Positions 25,873 to 38,654 of a stretch of DNA of 64,000 nucleotides are shown piece by piece; position 1 is the stretch's first letter; each line of letters opens with the position of its first letter. Both the position numbers and the translations under genes were made by a program. The stretch spans positions 125,704,305 through 125,768,304 of the forward strand of contig CM056743.1 in the NCBI GenBank assembly GCA_029851415.1, given 5' to 3'. A model generated the notes under the pieces. It saw only the letters and a list, made by a program, of their open reading frames with translations, was not told the DNA's origin and searched no databases. Source of the DNA: Eretmocerus hayati. Taxonomy: Eukaryota > Arthropoda > Insecta > Hymenoptera > Aphelinidae.

Positions 25873-26290
25873 AATAAAAGAATTAAAAAAAACATTTTAA
25901 AAATTCGCTTTTATGTGAACTGTTAAGCATAATAGCATGTCAAAATCTGAAGAAAATGAAAACTGTTATCTACGTTTCTGTCATAAACAAAGAGTAAGTC
26001 AGTTGACGTCCAGCTTCATGAATTCAATGATTTCGAGATATCAAAATGGTAAAAGCGTGGGTTGATTGGTGAAAAATACTCTTGATGTGTCAAGTTTACA
26101 ACCCACGCTTTTACCATTTTGATATCTCGAAATCATTGAATTCATGAAGCTGGACGTCAACTGACTTACTCTTTGTTTATGACAGAAACGTAGATAACAG
26201 TTTTCATTTTCTTCAGATTTTGACATGCTATTATGCTTAACAGTTCACATAAAAGCGAATTTTTAAAATGTTTTTTTTAATTCTTTTATT
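25873..26290. repeat. Hairpin 2: 191-bp perfectly paired stem, 36-nt loop
   Basis: Bases 25873-26063 are the exact reverse complement of 26100-26290 across all 191 positions by reading; the loop is 26064-26099. The arms contain no long open frame: both have many stops. A transcript from either strand would fold into a long perfect duplex. The structure could be a foldback transposon with almost no unique centre, or a siRNA-type hairpin locus. No flanking duplication is clear. Confidence 0.9.
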
Positions 26291-27948
26291 TTCTCAATTT
26301 TAGTTTTATCCTAATCGCTTGGAATATAGAACACGGATGAAGGATATTAATATCAGCCAGAATGTTGAGATATTATTCTTAAGATTCCTTGGGTATTCAT
26401 CTTTGCTCAAGCGCTTCAGAGTGCAAGTTGATGAAAAGTGGAATAAATCAGTCAGCTATGGCTGATCAGAAATAATTTCTCATCTCATGTTGAGCATACC
26501 GATAATTCTGAATTGATTCACAAGCTACAATCAAATCACATTAAGAGGCTGTGTTACCCTTATTACTAGAATATAAAAACATCCAATGATATATTAATTT
26601 GTCATCAAGACATCTCCATTCGTTAAGATCATATGATACATCACATGCCAAAGCTCGAACATGGATGATCATATTCCTAAATCAGTACAGTGAAATTTAT
26701 TAGGAATGGAATGAGTCTTGAGCCCAATATAACATGGTATGCTACACTTTAACGGCTGGGCCCATGAAAATTCAACCAAAAGAGCCTGTTGAATCTCTGT
26801 GATGCATCAAAAAATGACAGGAAGCACCCTCAATGGTTCAAATAAACAAATTCATGACGCGTAGAGCCACTGTGACTATTTTACTTTTGGATGTAGTCCA
26901 TTCCGTCATTCATCTGAAGTTTCTTGAAGCAGACAATAGTAACAGTGAGGAGAAAGTCTTATTTCATTGACAAATGAAGAAGCACACAGTGTCTCATGAA
27001 ATATCACTCATCACCTTGATTGTGCTTCATGATTTGAAGACCAGGACTTTAGCTCAGTGCGCTTACTGTACATTCACCACGAAACTTGATTGCACACTGA
27101 GGCCTCAACTTCCTCTCTGAGCTTGCAAAAATATAAAACCATTGAACTCTCATAGGCACCTATCATTTTTTATCTGCTAACACTCATCACAAACTTATTG
27201 GTCACACGTGGTGGAGAGAAACTTTTCATAAGGCCATGGTATATAGCGAGGCCGCATGCAGAAAACTTGTAAGAATCCAATAGTTAGGCAAGATCAACCG
27301 TACTCTGAAAACTGCTGAAAACTGAGAAACATCAAATCATCACAATAACAGCACTAAAAGCAGCAGCACAGCCAGCAGCAGTTTAGGCTTGACAGGACAG
27401 CATCGCTTGGCAGTGGCAGCATTCCGAGGAGGTTATGGATCCCACAGGCAGTTTTCAACATTTCGATTTGTTCAATCATTCATTAGACACAGATCATTAT
27501 GTTTTGATTAATCAAAACTAGAAAGAGTAAAATTTTTAGGGTTTGCGAAGAATCGACGAGTTTGACGAGTTGCGTCGACTGTTGTGATATTCTAAAGCGA
27601 GGCTCTTGCTGATCGCGCGCGATGCAATGAGAAAGAGAGAGAGGTCCGACGCTGCGCAGTGACCCATTTTGCGTTGACACAATGTTGAAATGCGCAGAGC
27701 CCGAAACTAACACAAATGCACGCGAACCGTAATCATTGACGCGCTCACACATAGATTTTGGTGACAAGATTCCGTCCGGCCGCGGTCGAGTTCAATAAAA
27801 GCGAATAATAAAAGCGAATAAAAATAGTCCGCAGGGAGCGGTACTATCGGTCTACCCTCTTTTTGTTTTCAAGAATTGTTATTGACAATATACCAATTTG
27901 ACCGCTAGAGGCGCCACCATCGCTTTTCCAGAGGTAGAGAGCACTCTT

Positions 27949-30900
27949 AAGCATATGAAACAGATATAGGTTAATAAAGTTCAGAAACGATCTATTACTT
28001 GGTATTTAAAACTAATCATTTTGCGCGTTGAGTTCAAAAAATATCTATTGAAAGCATGTGTTTTCAATAAAACTGGAATTGAAGTGAGACTAGATAATGT
28101 TTTGAATGGGATATAGTCTCCTAAGACTTGATGTATGTATACCCATAAAAATATTCGTGTTGACCAGCATTCCAAAATTTGAAGATGTCTGGCTCTTGTG
28201 ATATAGTGATGGATAATACAAGTCATTCTATTTTTCTATGAACAACAGTTAGGAATTATTTTACTGGAAGGATTGAATCTTGGATACATGTTATATGTCT
28301 GTTCATCATGAATGTATGAGAACATCAACAACGCCTGGTCTACTATGTTTCTCGAGATTCATTCTCACGCTTTAGGAAAATTATGACTGTACTCAGGCAC
28401 TATTATAAGAAGCCTCTTGAGAATTCAGATCACAGATAACAATGTTTTCATTACAACAGGTACTTTTGAATCATCAATAACCGGAGCTCAAATTCTGTGC
28501 CCTATGATGACATGTGCTTACTAATTCGATTTAGCTCGAGGTGAATGGAAATGTTGTAACTTCTTTGTGTAGTCTCAAAATCCTCCTCTAATCTGTATTG
28601 ATTCCAATAATCAATGATTGATTGTGAGATTATAAAATGATGAGTTGTTTGGATCCATGGCGGAAGGCACGCGAGGGTCGTTAACTAGTTATTCCATTTT
28701 CAAAAACATGATGCATAATTTGCAAAAATAGTTTACAATGATACAATCATATTCAATTCTAAGCCATGGAATTCTTTCGAATGTGAAATTCTCACATTGT
28801 ATATCAAAGTTCAAGATATTCGTGGTATATTCTTCTTTCCGCAGCCTAATCATGTGATTACAGGCTTAGATGTAGAGAGTCAAAAAATGAGCGCAACCAC
28901 AACGGTATTGCATTTCTCAATATAAAATGATCCATCATTCTACTCATGACGAGAGGAGAACAAGAAATATTCCTGGAAGGAAGCCAAATAATTTGACTCC
29001 CCATTTTTTTCCTTTTTCCTCCCCCAACTCCCAAAGTCTTCAAATTATTGTGACTGGATTGCACAAGAAAGACTGATTATCAGCTCCTAAGATTGGCTCA
29101 TTTACTTCACCCCTGATTCAGGGTTTCTACTCCATATTTCAAAAATTTGATGGAAACTATAGAATATTTTCATGGAAAACATGGGACAAATATGGGAAAT
29201 AAATAAGGAGTCATAAGTTCGAATAATTGCCATTCAAGCGTTTCAAAACCGGAGTGGACTAGCAATTGGTCCACTTTTGAGATTCATTCATTCCGCGGAC
29301 TTTCACAATTGAACTAGTATGAAAGTTCTCCAAGAATCATTCCTCAGGTCAAAAAACATCATGGAAAAGATATAAAAAATTCTCTGCAAAGTGTAGCCTC
29401 AGAACTGTCAAAAACCTGTGAATTTGCAGACTGATCTTTGCACTTTTCAAATTGTGGGCTTAGTCCACTTTAATTTGCCTATCGATGCCTACACCAAAGT
29501 CTGCATTCTGCATGTCACGTAGCATGATCGATTCGACCCACAGAGGGTGGCGGACCTCGCGAGCTTTTGCTTTCGCACATCTCCAAGAAACCCACTCACC
29601 GACTCTACTCAACATTCTATAACCCCCAGCCCACATTTAGCCAATTCGTATCCACCATCCAAAGCTCACCTTCTCACCACAAAATTTCCACTCGAGGCGT
29701 CAACTTCCAATTGTCACCTCCCCCAAATCCAGATAACAATAATCTCACGCTAGAGCCTCATTAATATACCAACCCTCTCGAATAGTAATTATAAAAGTAT
29801 GGTAATTATAAAAGCTCACCTGCAGCTGGCGTGTGATCTCGCCGGTTGTTTTGCCGAGGCCATTGCACCGCTGTAGAGCTTGCAGCAGCAGCACTACTGC
29901 CACGCCGCGAATCGATCGCAGCTCTACAGAGCGAACTGGCGCCACGGCGCTTTTCCGGAAGCTTCGAGCTTCCAAGCAGCTCTATGTACCACACTGCTTT
30001 ATAAGCTTTCTGCTGTATACAGTCAGGCGTGCCAACTACACAGACCGAGAATCACATCTGCGTCCCATGGTTTGAAGAAGCAGCATCCCTACTACCAATC
30101 TTTCTGGTTATCTCAGTGGCGGTATGCTGCTGTAACATACAAATACATCACACAGGCGTGGTTAATATGGATGATAGAGGTTGTGGTGGTAGACGATGCC
30201 AGGTTTGCGTTGCGGAGGGAGGGGGTGGAATATGGGGGTATTGAGCTTTTGCAAGCTTTCAGATCTGCGACAGATTGGTGGAGAGTGGAAGCTGAGAGTA
30301 GTGCTCTCATTTCTGGATTGTGAGAACTTTTTTTTTCATTTTGGGATAGTTTAGGGTGAGATTAGATCTGAGTCCTGGTGCATTATTATTCGTGGAGCAT
30401 ATAGATTTGAGGTGAGGCTGTAAGATGAATGGAATCTTTTACTGAAATGTAGTACGTTATGTGGTGGATTCGATAGTAACCAGTGCACTTATGGTCAATT
30501 TTCGTACGTCCATCGAGAAATTCTGAGGTTTCATCATGACACAAGCTTGCGGTGCACACATAGATCGAATTATCAATGAGTTACTCACTTTGAGAAACCA
30601 AATTATAGTTTGCATAGATGAATCTGAATGAGAACCCATATAAAATTGGAACAGCCTCTGTGTTGATGACTTTGAAGCTCTAAGCTCTAAGTGAAACTTG
30701 GAAAATCTATCTCGATTATCTTCTGGCAAGCGATGCCACCCAACTTTGAGCAAAACAATCTTTTCCCGTGGAGAAAGATTGGAAACGGGAGGGGATTGAG
30801 CATATAAGTCAGTTGTCATTAAAATTCTCCAAAGAGTCGACGATTGCGGGCGATCGGAATTTCCAGAGCAGAAAAGTAAAGCGTGAATAGTTCCTGTATT

Positions 30901-32349
30901 TCTTCAAATTTACGGAAATTTTGGGGCAGGTTGTTTAATCAGAACATTCTTGTAACAAATTATGACAATAATTCTAGAAAAAACAACTCTCTTCAAGTAA
31001 CCACCTTGTAATGGTTCCATTAATTTCTACAAATTAGCTATTTTCTTGGATCTCCCGTCCCCAGCTCGATGTCTCGTAATAATAAAACATGAGTTTTGGG
31101 AAAAATATCCTATATATTTACCCTGGCAGAAATTTGATGGGCGTTAGCTCACTGAATTATTACTGGAGTATTACTGTAGAATTTACTATGGTGGTCCTGT
31201 GAGTACTATTTCACAGTCGAGATGCGAATGATATTACGACAGTCTTCAATTATTCACTGAGGGGTTTTATTTCATGTTATTTTCCAACATCGCCAAAAAA
31301 AGCTCGGAAATGACAGAGAAATTCTGACAGCAATCGAGGAATTTCGAATATCTCGAGTCTGCTGGCCTAGAATTTTGAATAACTACAATTATAAGAGCAA
31401 TTATATACATGCTCGTTATCTTCACGAGTTCTTCCTCCTTCGCTTTCAAAAACATTTTTTGTATAATTTCATCACTAATTTTCCATTCAACACTATTCGA
31501 AAAGAATTACACGAGGAGATGTAGATGAAACGAAGAACCTCAGAGTTCACGTATCGATTTCGAAAATGCTGTTATTGAGTAGTATGCACAAAAAAGTCTA
31601 GTGGATTCGAATACGACAAAAGAACTCTATGAGATGAAAATCATAGAACAGAATCAAAACCAAGAAGCTGCCGATAAACTTGTGAATTATCCACCTCAAA
31701 CGGAAACTTTTCTTCAAAATGTCGCCAGAAACGATAATTTGCTTCAAAAAAGCTTGTCATAGGTCCGAAGAAGGAGAAAAGCGCCGCACCGTGGAGGAGA
31801 ATCGCCGAAGCAAAATCAGAGTGGCTTCAGAGATTCGCAAATATCTATCTATATATACATATAGATGAGTATCAGGTGAATTCGAGCGTGTGTGCTGTTA
31901 GCTGAGAGAATTTGTCGCAACAGCCTGAGCTTCAGGGAGGGCCCTCGAAAATCGATACGGTCCGGGTTGGCAAGAAAAGGTGATGTTCAAGCCGGTAGGA
32001 AGCCACCAGCCTCCTAGCTTGCACACCGGATTCTTTTCAGTTTCATCTCGCTTTACTCTCGTTCTCAGCATTTTTTCTTTCGGTGGGTAAAGAAAAAAAT
32101 ATTTCTATGAGAGAGGGGACAAGTACAGGATATGTATACTTGCGGGTAAAATACACGTGCATGCAGTGCACATGGGTGGCAGCCTAGTGATTTCACTACA
32201 GTCACGTGTGATTCTGCGATTTTGAAGTTTTTTAATTCTATGCTAAAGGTACCATTTAATGACTTAATTTTCCATTCGCCTCCACGAAAAATTTCCCACA
32301 TATTGACGTCAACATTTTGTTCATTTTGCGATTGAGACACGTGACAAAT
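27949..32349. other. No gene supported (about 4.4 kb)
   Basis: This interval holds a GC-richer island at about 29520-30320 with overlapping frames on both strands. It includes GCTTTATAAGC at 29994-30004, with an ACAGTC initiator-like site about 25 bp later, which might be a promoter. A minus frame from ATG at 30819 runs open to a GTGAGT donor at 30588; it was considered as a first exon but has no confirmed partner. A purine-rich GC patch lies at 31760-31990. No coding exon could be established. Confidence 0.35.
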
Positions 32350-33250
32350 AAGGTAAGTGTGCCTAACATGCCCACCCCCTTGAGCCGTTTTGCCAATAGT
32401 TTTGACCCACTACAATATTTTTCAGCGTATTTTATCGAATTTCAAACCATGTTTCAAGACCTTCAAAGTGAGTCAAAGTACACCTAATTTGAGCCAACTG
32501 GAGCCAAACTATTTCAAATTGACCAAAAAGTAATTTTTGGAGTACACTTTAGGTGTTCTAACATGTCCGAACTTTAGCTCATTTTGAATCTTGTTTCAAG
32601 ATCGTCAAAATTTGCTGTGGTGCGTTCTATTTTGATCAACTGGAGTCGAGCTGTCTCCAGTTTCCAAAAAAAAAAAACTATGTGAATCGGCGATAGAGTG
32701 CACAAAATTGTTTTCAACGGCTTGTAACCACATCTGGAGCGTTTTGCTTTTCTGTAACACTATTTTCAACTAATTTTGACGTAATTAACACGTTCTGAGT
32801 GATAGAAAGAGTCGCATCACACTCCCTTTTTAGATAACAGTATGGGGGCATGTTGGGTACACACAAATTTTGGACTCTATTTTTCAAATGATCTCTGTCT
32901 TTTGCTCATGAAATCGTTCGGACTAAGTTTTGCAACTTCCAAAAACGGATTTTGAAGGTCTTTAAAAAAGGAATCGAATGCGCTCAAGTACGTTGAGATT
33001 GGTCGAATAAAAAATTCTTGGCACGGGTCTTATTTAATACAAATTCCTCGGCGATTCTTTATAACTAAGCAGAAACGAGAAGTGCAAAATCTCACTCTAC
33101 ATTTACTGAGTGACGCAGAAATCATCTGGGGTCGGTCAAAATCCTTAATTTTCTCATATTTTATCATAAAAAGCGGTGAAAAGAGACTGCACCAAGATCA
33201 ACTAGTGTTTCGTTCTGAGATTGGGATATGGGGCAGATTGGGTACACTTT
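32350..33250. repeat. AAGGTAAGTGTACCC repeat family, copy 3
   Basis: The left end is AAGGTAAGTGTGCCTAACAT at 32350, followed by GAGCCGTTTTGCCAATAGTT. The right end is GGGGCAGATTGGGTACACTT near 33230-33249. Internal landmarks: an inverted GGGGGCATGTTGGGTACAC near 32846 and the AAGGAATCGAATGCGCTCAA block near 32970. Non-coding. Confidence 0.65.
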
Positions 33251-35699
33251 CATCATTCAAAGCATTCAACAAAACAACCATAAATTTGACCCATTATTAT
33301 AATGCAGCAGTGCGAATCTCTGACACATGGAAGACGAAGCACTCAATAAATGCAAAAAACTCTGTACAAAGCACAAGTGGAATATTGACAGGTGTTGATC
33401 TCACAGAGAATAGTATGTACATCCTCGACCCCGTCACAATTTCCCGATGACGCGCAAAGCAAAATATAATAATAATAGAGTTTTTGAACGCAAAATTATC
33501 AGTCTGTTTTTACACAGACAGCGAAGGAGTGGAGGCGGTTGAGGCGCCGGCCGCTAAAACGAGAACACGAAAGGATCATCATCTGGCTGCATAAGGAGAG
33601 TTATCATTATTATATTATATATACCTTTAGGTTTTCCTTTTGCCCACGCCTATTGAAGTATATATACGTGCACTATCGCGAGTTATTACTATCGACGCGG
33701 CGGTGCGGCTTTTGTGTGAATGGGTGCGGTTTTGCTTGCTATAAACTCATCATCGGCAAAAGCCGCCAGCGTGAGAGAGATTATGAGAGTCAACTCCCCC
33801 GCAAACCTTCATCCATCGTTATTTTAGAGCTTGGGAATAATTATCAAGCGATGATTTGAGTTAAAAAAAAATGAGAAGTACTCATTCAATCAATGCAAAT
33901 TTTCAAACTGATGAGGGAAGAGTGAATGATGACCCGTATCTGTGGAACAATTATCGAGTGTGCATCTTGAATTTGATTGAAGTGTGATGAGTTTTTGGAA
34001 GCACTGATTGGCAGTCAAAATTTTTTTTCACTATTGCAGATAATTTTTCGAAAGACGTAACTAATTCATACATACAAATATCTTCATAATACAGAACATC
34101 CTGATGAATGTGTGTATTATGAGCATATCTTGCGTTTATCCATTTGGCACTGATTTATCTTCCTGCGAGTCTCGTCATTCATGAATTATGTTTTTCGTAA
34201 TCCTTATGTACGAGCTCCACACAAAATTCATCACTTGCTTGCATGCAACGGGGTACCCCATGCAACGCTGCATTCGCTTTCTACCTCGCGTATGAGCATA
34301 AGTATCAACTTTTCGAATCGAAAGGGCATCACAGCTACGAGCACGTGTTTTGTAATGATAGGGTGCATTGTTCGAATATACGGCTAGATGCGAGGCGCCG
34401 CTGAAAATTCCTCGTTATTTGAGATGAGAAGGTGCGATAGATTTGATTTGAGAATACCTATAGGTATATATCGCGCGTTGGCGGCGAACTTTATGACTTT
34501 CACCCGCGCGAGTATAGCCCTCGGACATTATTGCCTTATGCGATTATATTATATCAATGGCTATATTTTCTTACTGTCAGTTGAGGTGTAATCTCATACA
34601 CTGACAATGAGTTGAAAGTGACAGGTGATAGTGTTGGATAGTGGTTTTTTCCGACTTTTGAAACTGCGTTTCGTTACAATTTTTCACAGACAAAGTTACA
34701 AATAAAAAAATAGATATTGATTCATCGAGTTGAAAAACAGATTGAGAGAAACACGTGACGCAAGAAAAAACACGCTCGATAACTGCTCTGATAAAAACAA
34801 CTTAAAACACGTATTTGCGGACTGTCGCGGATTCACTTCACTTCTTGACAAGTGTGAGTAAGAGTACCTGCTTTTGCTGATGTGGGGTGCGCGTTGTAAA
34901 ACGATCGATAGCCGGGGTCGCGGAGCCCTAAGTAATACCTATGCTCGCGGATGATCTTCTCTGCCGACACTCGCGACGCTCTGGTGTAAACTTTTGACTT
35001 TGACTCTCGCGGCAGAGCGGTTCCTTTGATCTACTTCTGCCCGGTTATTTATTCAATTTTTGTTGACAAATACTCGAATATTTTTTGAGTATTATCTTCG
35101 GCGCCACACGGTCTCTATCCGCATCGATTTATTGCAGCCCTATTACATTCACTTGTTCACTGTGCACACAAGTTTATATATAGATATATATACTCACCGA
35201 ATGACAACAGTTTGCGCGGGCTTTAGCGTGTTCGATGACAGCAGCTAGAGGTTGTCGATGATCCTCTTCGAGAACTACATACACGCACACGACGATTATT
35301 ACAACCGGGAGCCGGAAAAGCGTGCTCAAGAGCAACACAAGGTGAAACGCAACCTGTACTACCTTGCCCGGGCTGCGCGAGCGACTGTTTGGCTGTTCGA
35401 ATCGTTCGAAACAGCAGCCTAGCAGAAGCTATATCCTCCTATATCCTCTCTCACAACAAAACGAACAGCTCGGGCGCTGTAGCGCACGCGTATTAGACTG
35501 TATAAGATTTGCAAACTTTTACAGCAGGCCATCGACCACCCACCACCACCCTCACGTCACGGTACTGTGATGCACTGCTGCACCGTCTCTTTCTCCAACA
35601 CCACGTGGTGCGTGGTGCTGTGGTGCAGCTTGCAGCACAGATGGTATTGCAGAATACTTAAAAAGGCGGGAAGCAGTTTTGATAAGCAACAACAATTCG
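33251..35699. other. No gene recognised
   Basis: Several GC-rich patches (33520-33560, 34380-34530, 34830-35030 and 35360-35640) are interspersed with AT-rich DNA. They could be regulatory or first-exon sequence of a gene outside the window, but no coding frame here has a recognisable domain. Confidence 0.35.
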
Positions 35700-36691
35700 G
35701 AACCAACATGCCCTCTCAATAGTTTTGGCCCACTTCAATATTTTTCCACGAGCTTCAACCCTTTTTGGAGCTTGTTCCGTGCGTCACAGAATCTGTGACC
35801 TTTAAAATGAATAAAAAAGGTTGGTTTAGTTTTGACTAGCCAGAACGCCAGAATCAAGCTATCACGATTTTCCCTCAAATTGATTTTCCACGAGTTTGCG
35901 AAAGGGTGTACCCAACTTGCCCCCATCTTATAAAACAATGTCAATCAGCAATGAGGCACGTAATAGTACATTACGCGCCGAGTGCTGGAAACATTTTTTC
36001 CTTCGGGAAACCAAGCTGGACGTGGGCGATGGCACCGTCCAGCTTGGTTTTCCCGAAGGAAAAATGTTTCCGCACGAGACGCGTATGCAGTTTTATACGT
36101 TTCTACGTATGGACGTATAAAATCGTTTTCATCCGTTTCTATCGCCGTGCAACCACATGTGGAGTTTTTCGTCGGCCCTAAGCTCTATTTCCAAACTAAC
36201 TTTGACGCGATGAACACGTTCTGAGTGGTAAGTGCTCTCGCCCTTTCGAGATAATCACATGGGGGGGGGGGAGGCAAGTCGAATAAACTCCAATTTCAAC
36301 CTCCATTTTTACAAACGATCTCCGTATTTTGTTCATAAAATCGCTCCAAATACACCTTTTGCATCTCCAAAAGACGTATTTCGAAGATCTTGAAAAAAGG
36401 ATCGGTTGCGAACTAAGAAATTTTGGCACCGATTTCACTAAACTCGCAAAATTTACTCTGGCTCAATCCGAACCATTAATTCTTTCATATTTTAACATAA
36501 CAAACATAGCTATCGTATCACGAAAAATGGAAAAATCACTTTATATTTTTTGGAAAACGCAGAGGTGTTTTAGGCTAGATTAAGAATTCTTTTATATTTT
36601 GACAAAGCAAACGTAAAAAAAATTGCGGGAACACCAACAAGAGCCCATTCCTGGAATCGGCATATGGAGGCAAGTTGGGAACACTCGCCTT
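35700..36691. repeat. AAGGTAAGTGTACCC repeat family, copy 4 (degraded ends)
   Basis: The copy begins near ACCAACATGCCCTCTCAATA (35701) and ends near GGCAAGTTGGGAACACTCGC (36669-36688). Between them are the internal TGTACCCAACTTGCCCCCAT (about 35910), an inverted GGCAAGTCGAATAAACTCC block near 36272, and the TTGAAAAAAGGATCGGTTGC variant of the GAATCGAATGCGC block. Unlike the other copies it carries a 94-bp hairpin at 35982-36075. Confidence 0.55.
35982..36075. repeat. Hairpin with ~40-bp near-perfect stem inside repeat copy 4
   Basis: The left arm 35982-36022 (GTGCTGGAAAC, then a TTTTCCTTCGGGAAACCAAG stretch and CTGGACG) pairs with the right arm ending at 36075 (GTTTCCGCAC). There is one small bulge and a loop of about 13 nt. 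The other copies of the family lack this segment at the equivalent place, so it is a late addition. The size resembles a small-RNA precursor, but no evidence of processing is visible. Confidence 0.75.
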
Positions 36692-37047
36692 ATTTTATGT
36701 TAAATATTTTTTGAGAAAAATGTTAACAACTCACAACTCATGATGAGCCCTATAATTACATGGTTTAGCATGGTCTCAAATAGATTTATATCAACATCAG
36801 CAGAGGATGGTCCTGTATTGCCTACGATTATATAAACTATGAAATTCGTGATAGTCCCACATCATTGAAGGAGAAACTTAACAGTTTGGATGTAATTGTA
36901 TCTACCTCGTGAGTTGTTGAGGGTTCGTTGGTTCAACTTCGATTCATCACAAATTTTCCGAACAAATTCTCTGAGCATCTTGAGCTGCATGTTATTATAT
37001 TTCTCGACAAATTTTCTCAGAACCGAGCTTGTAACAATCCTATGAAG

Positions 37048-37527
37048 TTAAGGCCAGTCCGTAGTGCTTACACTTGCTCACTACTCCATAGATGGCGCCA
37101 CGGTGATTTGCATAGCGTAATTCCAACAATATTTAATTTTTAAATAGTTGCGAACACTTTTTGGACCAAATCATTGAGTCAACGCGCTTCCCAATAGAAT
37201 TTTCAATCGTTTGAGCTTCGTTGCGTCTCAAAACTCATGATATATTTTGCGAGATTTGGAAAATGGCAATCGTGCACGACAGCGTGATTGCTACGATGAG
37301 GCAGCCCAGCTCAAGATTGCAGATTTCCAAATCCTGCAGAATATATCGCGAATTTTGAGACGCAACAAAGCTCAAATGATTGGAAATTTCATTGGGAAGC
37401 GTGCGACTCAATGATTTGATCCGAAAAGTGTTTGCAATTATATAAAAATTATATAATGTTTGAAAACCTGCATGTACTCCGGTGCGTGTCTGGTTGCGGT
37501 ATTGCGGGGACTACGGGTTGGCCTTAA
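37048..37527. mobile_element. 480-bp foldback MITE, TTAAGGCCA ends
   Basis: The left end is TTAAGGCCAGTCCGTAGTGC and the right end is GACTACGGGTTGGCCTTAA. The arms keep pairing inwards: GTTGCGAACACTTTTTGGA with its inverse near 37420-37436, and GCGTCTCAAAACTCATGATA with its inverse near 37340-37360. The loop lies around 37270-37310. No coding capacity. Flanking duplication is uncertain because the ends are themselves TTAA. Confidence 0.65.
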
Positions 37528-37803
37528 TGGTTTCGAAACATTTCAAAAGTGATTAGATGAAGAAATATTCATCGCCTGTTGGCCTCTCTCTTGAATCGGT
37601 ATAGCGTTCAACGTAGGGCATCAGAATTCTCGAAGCCATCAGAAGTTTCTCGATATCAGATCTTCATGGCATTTCGTTATCGACACTCAGTAACCGATTA
37701 TTATTATTAGTTCAATTAGTTTGGGGACCAACCGAATTCATAAATTTGGCACTCATCTATACATCCCATAGCGTAGAATTGTTCTCGAAGATCAAATTGT
37801 ATA

Positions 37804-38652
37804 CCGTCAAGTTGGGTAAATTTGGTACAGTGGGTGCAACCTTGGTACACCCCTGAAAAATAACTTTCAGAGCTGCGTTCTGCAAGGTAAACAATTCTAT
37901 CGCTCTGAAACCTATTCTCCTCTCTTGGCACACGCATAAACAGAGTGTGTTCAGCCGCCGCGCCGTAGATCCCGCGTGAACGATTGTACTCGTTCATTGA
38001 AGCTTTTTCCGAAAAGGCTGATTTAGCAGCGATACGCAAGTGGTCCAGTTAGTGTACCTGGCAAGAACTGTTCCGGAACGAACTACGGGTGTATAATGCT
38101 ACATTTCCATCACATATATCACCATATTGATGAATGAAAAACAGGGGGAATTTTGATGAATGAAAAACACGGGGAATTTTGATAAATGAAAAACAGGGGG
38201 AAAACCATGAAAAAGTGTACCAAAGTTACCCCATTCTAGGTAAGAAGCATGAGGATAGGGCAACTTCAGAACACCTTCTTATGACAGCTTCTTTTCAATT
38301 CATCTTGAGTTGAGTGATGGTTTATGAGGTTTCAAAATGTTTCAAACAGCTTAAAATAATACTTCTGAACGATTAAAATTAATTCACTCGCATGGTGATG
38401 GGTAGAGTTGGAATATTCTGTACGTGTACCAAAGTTGCCCCATTGGGGTCTAACTTTGGTACACTTCTTCAACTGCTAATAGCTCCAGCTCAAACACTTC
38501 AAATTGAACTTTGTAGCCCATTAATCAAAAGCTGAGACTGTAAGCTTTAGATTGACTACTAATAGAAGTGGGTTTTGTCAATGTATGTTGGAATGTCGAG
38601 CCAAACAAAATGAAAAACATCGAAAACGTATCCAAATCACCCAATTTGACGG
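37804..38652. mobile_element. 849-bp non-autonomous element, CCGTCAAGTTGGGT ends, TA duplication
   Basis: The left end is CCGTCAAGTTGGGTAAATTT at 37804. The right end is the inverse, AAATCACCCAATTTGACGG, ending 38652. Both ends are flanked by TA (37802-37803, 38653-38654). Inside, GGTACAC/GTGTACC motifs recur in both orientations (37850, 38218, 38427, 38455). No transposase frame. The ends resemble in layout the MITE at 24544-24768. Confidence 0.6.
38127..38205. repeat. Three tandem copies of a ~27-bp unit
   Basis: A unit reading TTGATGAATGAAAAACAGGG then GGAATT is repeated three times with single-base differences, inside the 849-bp element. Confidence 0.8.
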
Positions 38653-38654
38653 TA

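Larger units (their letters stand above)
25592..27948. mobile_element. 2.36-kb segment bounded by perfect 129-bp inverted repeats
   Basis: Positions 25592-25720 and 27820-27948 are exact reverse complements over 129 bases by reading. Outer bases are AAGAGTGCTCTCTACC. The repeat includes GGTGGCGCCTCTAGCGGTCA, a phrase that looks like the end of a DNA transposon. Inside lie two hairpins (25722-25872 and 25873-26290) and about 1.5 kb without a recognisable gene. I see no clear target duplication, so the segment may be a long-TIR non-autonomous transposon, or two insertions of one element in opposite orientation. Confidence 0.6.

Noticed and set aside
29880..30323. 147-codon plus frame in a GC-rich island
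   Set aside because: Open frames occur on both strands here as expected from base composition; no domain. May be promoter DNA instead.
30589..30819. Minus-strand ATG frame open to a GTGAGT donor, faintly globin-like
   Set aside because: The resemblance is weak, key residues cannot be placed and no following exon was found.
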